Source of the DNA: Streptomyces spinosus
GTDB lineage: Bacteria > Actinomycetota > Actinomycetes > Streptomycetales > Streptomycetaceae
Assembly: GCF_020400655.1 (NCBI RefSeq)
Contig: NZ_JAINRC010000011.1
Coordinates: 248,001-312,000, forward strand
Reading direction: 5' to 3'
Length of the DNA: 64,000 nt
Below, one piece after another: positions 60,632 through 64,000 of this stretch. The translations under genes were made by a program, and so were the position numbers. Numbering within the stretch: position 1 is the stretch's first letter; every line of letters starts with the position of its first letter. Under the pieces are notes generated by a model. The model was not told the origin of the DNA. It worked only from the letters and a program-made list of their open reading frames with translations, and searched no databases.

Positions 60632-61195
60632 TCAGCTTACCCTTCCGGATCGCCGTGGCTCGTGGTGGCCGCCGGCCTCGTCTCCCCTTCGAAGGCGTGT
60701 CAGTTGGAAGGACCGTTCGCCGAGACGGGTGGTCAGCCGGTGCTTCGCGGCCGCCGCCAGTTCGTCGAGGCGCTGCTGAAGCCCGCTCAGGTCCGCGGAG
60801 GGGGCGCCCTTCGCCACCCGGCCCAGGGCGGCGGCGACTTCCCTGTCGAGGGCGGTCATGGCCGCGCGGACCTCGTCGCTGTCGACGTCCGCCTGGGCGG
60901 TGTCCCAGACGGCGTGGCACTCCTCGCCGTGCCGGAGCGCTTCCGCCCTGATCCGGTGACGGTTCCCGGGTGAGTCCGCCGCGCCGGTCGTCTCCGGCAG
61001 CCCGGCCACCCAGTCCCTTGCCGCGCACACCTGCCTGAACTGCTTGTGGACGGCTTGCCGCTGGGCCAGCAGTCCCGACTGCTCGTCCCTGTGGCGCTGT
61101 CCCAGGGTTCTGACCACGTAGTGGGCCGTCGCCCCGAGGAAGCCTCCGCCGAGGGCCCCGCCGATGCCTGCGAGCGCCGTACCAAGCCTGATCAC
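60632..61195 (-). CDS. Membrane-anchored coiled-coil hypothetical protein
   Basis: A 187-residue protein: one N-terminal helix (ALAGIGGALGGGFLGATAHYVV, ~7-28) then a soluble Arg/Ala/Glu-rich helical domain. Similar layout to 38597-39040. GTG 61195. Function unknown; gap of 126 bp to the LuxR regulator upstream on the same strand. Confidence 0.7.
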   Translation of the reverse strand: MIRLGTALAGIGGALGGGFLGATAHYVVRTLGQRHRDEQSGLLAQRQAVHKQFRQVCAARDWVAGLPETTGAADSPGNRHRIRAEALRHGEECHAVWDTAQADVDSDEVRAAMTALDREVAAALGRVAKGAPSADLSGLQQRLDELAAAAKHRLTTRLGERSFQLTRLRRGDEAGGHHEPRRSGRVS

Positions 61196-61558
61196 ACCTC
61201 TCAGTCAACGTCTTGCGGGGGTGGCCACGGCGGTCCACGCCGCACACGTCACCCGTTGTGCCCGCAGACAGGCACGCGGTCGGTCGAGCGGTGCGAAGTC
61301 CCCGACGGCCCGGCGGAGGACCGCAGTTCGTCCGGCACGGTGCACGGCCGCGACCGGCGTGTTCCCGCGAGCCGGGGCGGTCACGGGGCCCGTGCCTCGA
61401 GATGCGGTCATCGGCGCCCGCTGGTTACGCTCGCTGAGTGGCCGGGTGGAACGGCCCATGGCCTGGCGCGGCACGCGTCCCGCCCCGCCCGGCGGAACCG
61501 AGGAGTTCCGCGGTCCGCACCGTCGCAGTGCTCACACCTCCACGGGAGGAAGGTCGCG
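61196..61558. other. Intergenic region without gene
   Basis: 363 bp between divergent genes. No supported ORF. A possible -10 lies in GGTTACGCT near 61424. Promoters for both neighbours should be here. Confidence 0.4.
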
Positions 61559-62137
61559 ATGAGGTTCACCCGCATGCGTACAGCGAGGGCCACCGGGGCG
61601 GCTCTGGCCGCCGTTCCGCTCGCGCTCGGAGGTCTGGCGTCGCAGAGCCACGCCCAGGGCGCGTCCCCCAGCCCGTCGGGAACGTTCGGTCCCGGCTGCT
61701 CGTCGCTCTCCCAGAAGGCCGACACCGCCAGGGACAAGGTCGTGGAGGCGGCGGCCGCCTACCCGGAGCTCAGCCAGCTGGTGGCGGCGACGGTCCGGGC
61801 GAGGCTGAGCAGCGCCCTCGACGGGAAGTCCGGCATCACCGTCTTCGCCCCCGACAACCAGGCCTTCAAGAAGGTGTCCGCGTCGCAGCTCGCCGCGCTG
61901 CTGAAGAACGAGGGGCAGCTGAAGAAGGTGCTGGGCTACCACGTGGTCGGCCAGCGGATCACCCCGGATCAGCTCTCCAAGGGCTCCTTCACGACGGTGG
62001 AGGGCGGCAAGCTGACGACGTCGGGCTCGGGCACCCACTTCAAGGTCAACGGCAAGGCGAACATCGTCTGCGGCAACGTCAAGGCCGCCAACGCCACCAT
62101 CTACGTCATCGACGCGGTTCTCAAGCCCCCGTCCTGA
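61559..62137 (+). CDS. Secreted fasciclin (FAS1) domain protein
   Basis: A 192-residue protein with a Sec signal peptide (residues 1-32, ATGAALAAVPLALGGLASQS-like) and one FAS1 domain: GITVFAPDNQAFKKV (H1/H2 region), YHVVGQRITPDQLSKG and NATIYVIDAVLKP. FAS1 proteins mediate adhesion or envelope interactions. ATG 61559 follows GGGAGGAAGG. A strong hairpin lies just after the stop. Confidence 0.93.
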   Translation: MRFTRMRTARATGAALAAVPLALGGLASQSHAQGASPSPSGTFGPGCSSLSQKADTARDKVVEAAAAYPELSQLVAATVRARLSSALDGKSGITVFAPDNQAFKKVSASQLAALLKNEGQLKKVLGYHVVGQRITPDQLSKGSFTTVEGGKLTTSGSGTHFKVNGKANIVCGNVKAANATIYVIDAVLKPPS

Positions 62138-62152
62138 CTCGGCGCTCCTGCT

Positions 62153-62183
62153 CCCGGCCCTCGGGTGCCCCCCGAGGGCCGGG
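62153..62183. terminator. Hairpin terminator after the fasciclin gene
   Basis: CCCGGCCCTCGG (62153-62164) is exactly complementary to CCGAGGGCCGGG (62172-62183), 7-nt loop. Confidence 0.8.
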
Positions 62184-62321
62184 AAGGGGAGACCCACAGC
62201 CGCGCCTCACGGTCCCTTCGTCGCCGGGCTGCAAGGATCCGGGTATCCGTCTGAACGGCCGCCGTCCGCCGGCCGTACCCCATGACGGACCAGGAGAAGC
62301 TCCGCGGAAGGGAACCCCCAG

Positions 62322-62792
62322 ATGACCAGCCCATCCCTGCACCCCGCTGTGGGACCGGCCCGCCGTACCGTCATGGCGGCGGCCGGAGCGGCGGGGCTCG
62401 CCGCCGCGCTGACCGCCTGCGGTTCGGACGACGACTCGTCCGCCACCGCCGACACCGGCTCGGGGTCGGGCGGTTCCGCGCAGAACGGCGCCGACACCGC
62501 CGGTCGCACCGCGCTCGCCAAGACCGCCGACATCCCGGAGGGCGGCGGCAAGATCTTCAAGGACCAGGGCGTCGTGGTCACCCAGCCGTCGGCCGGCACC
62601 TACAAGGCGTTCTCCTCCAAGTGCACCCATCAGGGCTGCGCGGTGGGCAGCGTGGCGAACGGCGTGATCGTCTGCCCGTGCCACAACAGCGAGTTCTCCG
62701 TGACGGACGGCAGCGTGAAGAAGGGGCCCGCGACGCAGCCGCTGCCCGCGGCGAAGATCAGCGTCTCCGGCGACGAGATCACACTGGCCTGA
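62322..62792 (+). CDS. Exported Rieske-type [2Fe-2S] protein
   Basis: A 156-residue protein with a twin-arginine signal (GPARRTVMAA) and lipobox-like LTAC (Cys33), then an Asp/Ser-rich linker and one Rieske domain: CTHQGC (Cys101, His103, Cys106) and CPCHNSEF (Cys118, Cys120, His121). Ligands are C101/H103/C118/H121 with a C106-C120 disulfide. It resembles the arsenite-oxidase small subunit/actinobacterial quinone-linked type, but partner genes are not here; it may be a free electron carrier. Confidence 0.93.
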   Translation: MTSPSLHPAVGPARRTVMAAAGAAGLAAALTACGSDDDSSATADTGSGSGGSAQNGADTAGRTALAKTADIPEGGGKIFKDQGVVVTQPSAGTYKAFSSKCTHQGCAVGSVANGVIVCPCHNSEFSVTDGSVKKGPATQPLPAAKISVSGDEITLA

Positions 62793-63185
62793 GCGGGCCG
62801 GACGCCGTCCGCGTGCCCTCCTGAAGGAGCCAGGCAGTTCCCGCTGGTCACCACTGGCGACCAGGCCGAGGGTGTCGCGGATCAGCGCGGGGGTGTGGTC
62901 GGTTGACACCCCCGCGACGGCGTCGGCGTCGATCGGCGGCGCGACGCGGACCTCCGTGCTGCCGGTCGGCCGCTGCGCGGGAAGCCGTTCGGCGGCGCGG
63001 AACGGGCGCGCGTCGCGGTTCGGGCCCCGGGCCGTCGGGGCGGCGCTCGGCGACCGCGCGGCTCACCCGCATACCGGTCCCGTAGCACGGCGGCGCCCCC
63101 TTGGGGACGACGGCTTCTCTTTTCTGACGTGATATCAGAAGATCATCGTGGTTTTCTGACACGACGTGGGAGAAGAGGGGGCCGC
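62793..63185. other. 393-bp region without a supported gene
   Basis: It contains several overlapping short ORFs on both strands; minus-strand peptide stretches look somewhat protein-like but are not assignable to a family. The last 60 bp hold a palindromic control region of the PPOX gene. Confidence 0.4.
63122..63161. promoter_or_regulatory. Palindromic operator upstream of the PPOX gene
   Basis: TTCTGA (63122-63127) and TCAGAA (63135-63140) form an inverted repeat around a TGATATCA core (63130-63137), and TTCTGAC recurs at about 63154-63160. Typical of a MarR/TetR-like repressor site. The regulator is not identified. Confidence 0.55.
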
Positions 63186-63656
63186 ATGACCGTCACACAG
63201 CAGCGCCGGGGCCGGAAGATCATGATGACGCCCGGTGAGCTGGACGAGTTCCTCACCGCCCAGCGCACCTGCCGGGTGGCGACCGTCTCGGCCGACGGGG
63301 GGCCGCACGTCAGTGCGCTGTGGTTCGCCTGGGACGGCACGTCGCTGTGGCTGTACTCGGTGGTGCGCAGCCGGCGCTGGGCGCAGTTGCGCCGCGACCC
63401 CCGGGTGGCCGTCGTGGTGGACTCCGGCGAGGAGTACGACCAGTTGCGCGGGGTCGAGCTGTCCGGCCGGGTGGAGTTCGTCGGCGAGGTGCCGCGCCGG
63501 GGTGAGCTCTGCGCCGAACTGGACACGGCCGAGACGCTGTTCGCGCGTAAGAACTTCGGCCTGGACGAGATGCCGCACGACGGCCGGCACGCCTGGGCCC
63601 GGCTGACTCCGGACAAGATAGTGTCGTGGGACTTCCGGAAGCTGGGCGGGGCGTAG
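63186..63656 (+). CDS. Pyridoxamine-5'-phosphate-oxidase-family (PPOX/F420-type) protein
   Basis: A 156-residue split-barrel flavin/F420-binding protein: RTCRVATVSADGGPHVSALWF, SLWLYSVVRSRRWAQLRRDPRVAVVVD and LSGRVEFVG are the family strands. It likely binds FMN or F420 and reduces a small molecule. ATG 63186 follows AGAAGAGGGGG. The palindrome upstream suggests inducible control. Confidence 0.88.
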   Translation: MTVTQQRRGRKIMMTPGELDEFLTAQRTCRVATVSADGGPHVSALWFAWDGTSLWLYSVVRSRRWAQLRRDPRVAVVVDSGEEYDQLRGVELSGRVEFVGEVPRRGELCAELDTAETLFARKNFGLDEMPHDGRHAWARLTPDKIVSWDFRKLGGA

Positions 63657-63674
63657 CCGGGACGACCGTGACGC

Positions 63675-64000
63675 TCAGCCCAGTTCCCGGGCCGCCGTCC
63701 GCAGTGCCCCGACGGCCGCGCGGATGGAGGGGCGGCGGTCGGCGTCCGCCCGCCAGACCACGTACACATGGCGGCGCACGCGCTGCCTGAGCGGCACCAG
63801 GACCACACCCTCGGGCACCGGGTGCCGGCCCAGCAGCGGCGCGATGCACACGCCCAGCCCCGCCGCGACGAGACCGAGCTGGGTGTGGGTCTCGCCCGCG
63901 CGGTGGCCGACGATCGGCTCCACACCCTTGGACCGCAGAGTGAACATCAGCCACTCGTGGCAGAACTCGCCCTCTCCCCAGGTGATCCACTCGTCCTCGG
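63675..64000 (-). CDS. LysR-family regulator, C-terminal fragment (runs off window)
   Basis: On the minus strand the frame is open from 64000 to the stop at 63675: the effector-binding domain end, VGHRAGETHTQLGLVAAGLG, CIAPLLGRHPVPEGVVLVPL and the final RRHVYVVWRADADRRPSIRA. The HTH is outside the window. It is probably the regulator of a divergent unit beyond the edge. Confidence 0.8.
   Translation of the reverse strand, partial: EDEWITWGEGEFCHEWLMFTLRSKGVEPIVGHRAGETHTQLGLVAAGLGVCIAPLLGRHPVPEGVVLVPLRQRVRRHVYVVWRADADRRPSIRAAVGALRTAARELG

Noticed and set aside
62848..63162. Minus-strand ORF upstream of the PPOX gene as a pseudogene
   Set aside because: Short protein-like stretches could not be tied to a family; frame changes would be required.
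1..64000. tRNA, rRNA, CRISPR arrays, insertion sequences or attachment sites
   Set aside because: No clover-leaf-like or repeat-spacer patterns, transposase motifs or terminal inverted repeats were seen in reading the sequence.

Overview
The window is high-GC (roughly 73%) actinobacterial DNA and almost certainly a Streptomyces chromosome. Supporting signs are dense third-position GC, frequent GTG starts, short GTGA/ATGA gene overlaps, TAG/TAN-NNT -10 boxes close to start codons, and a gene set typical of the genus: a second, divergent EF-Tu (tuf3-like), a MalT-type LuxR regulator, a P450/ferredoxin pair, and a sigma-like/lectin fusion. From memory, the order tuf3 - UppP - Lnt - Ung - FabG pair resembles the S. 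coelicolor SCO13xx neighbourhood; I could not check this. I see no prophage, insertion sequence, CRISPR array, rRNA or tRNA.

Layout. (1) 1-145: edge-truncated SDR. (2) 249-4001: membrane protein, then a compact ferredoxin / ferredoxin reductase / cytochrome P450 operon, a complete electron-transfer chain. (3) 4348-8685: two-component system, a histidine-phosphatase-like protein lacking both catalytic histidines, GNAT acetyltransferase, rhodanese, divergent Lrp/AsnC regulator. (4) 8859-17607: phosphoesterase, SbcC/SbcD, YigZ, SixA-like phosphatase, CysRS-like relic, CoA-binding protein. (5) 17809-25955: APC permease, PobA-like hydroxylase, ArsR/CDF metal pair, YbaK, XRE-cupin regulator with EamA exporter, acyltransferase, gamma carbonic anhydrase. 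(6) 25995-34867: DedA, UPF0104-type protein, sigma-like/ricin fusion, VOC protein, thioesterase, secreted-domain protein, MFS transporter, spermidine-synthase-like protein. (7) 34900-42209: EF-Tu3, formaldehyde-dehydrogenase-like ADH, TVP38 protein, thiolase/HxlR, UppP, 59-aa small protein. (8) 42267-51736: DUF4291, SnoaL-like, Lnt, Gfo/Idh, lipoprotein, Ung, peptide-type binding protein, two FabG-like reductases. (9) 51885-64000: HipA-like kinase with DUF3037 partner, CorA-like transporter, membrane proteins, K+ channel, large LuxR regulator, fasciclin and Rieske proteins, PPOX protein, edge-truncated LysR regulator.

The most unusual signal is not a gene family. At four or more places, the DNA at a gene 3' end has been tandemly duplicated into the neighbouring gap or gene, and the copies still carry recognisable pieces of the parent stop region: P450/kinase (4002-4352), CysRS-like/SixA (15711-16141), MFS/spermidine synthase (33697-34054), and SnoaL 3' end (43422-43484). 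In the MFS case the copies are translated as a 52-residue repeat read antisense to the neighbour; in the SixA case they preserve an open frame linking two GTGA overlaps.

A second theme is transcription. Many genes have a -10-like hexamer 6-8 nt upstream of the start codon and no Shine-Dalgarno, suggesting leaderless mRNAs (8227, 19553, 30263, 31221, 31283, 32450, 34867, 37796, 40369, 42030, 42983). Starts were chosen on that basis or on Shine-Dalgarno spacing; all functional calls are by motif recognition without database search.
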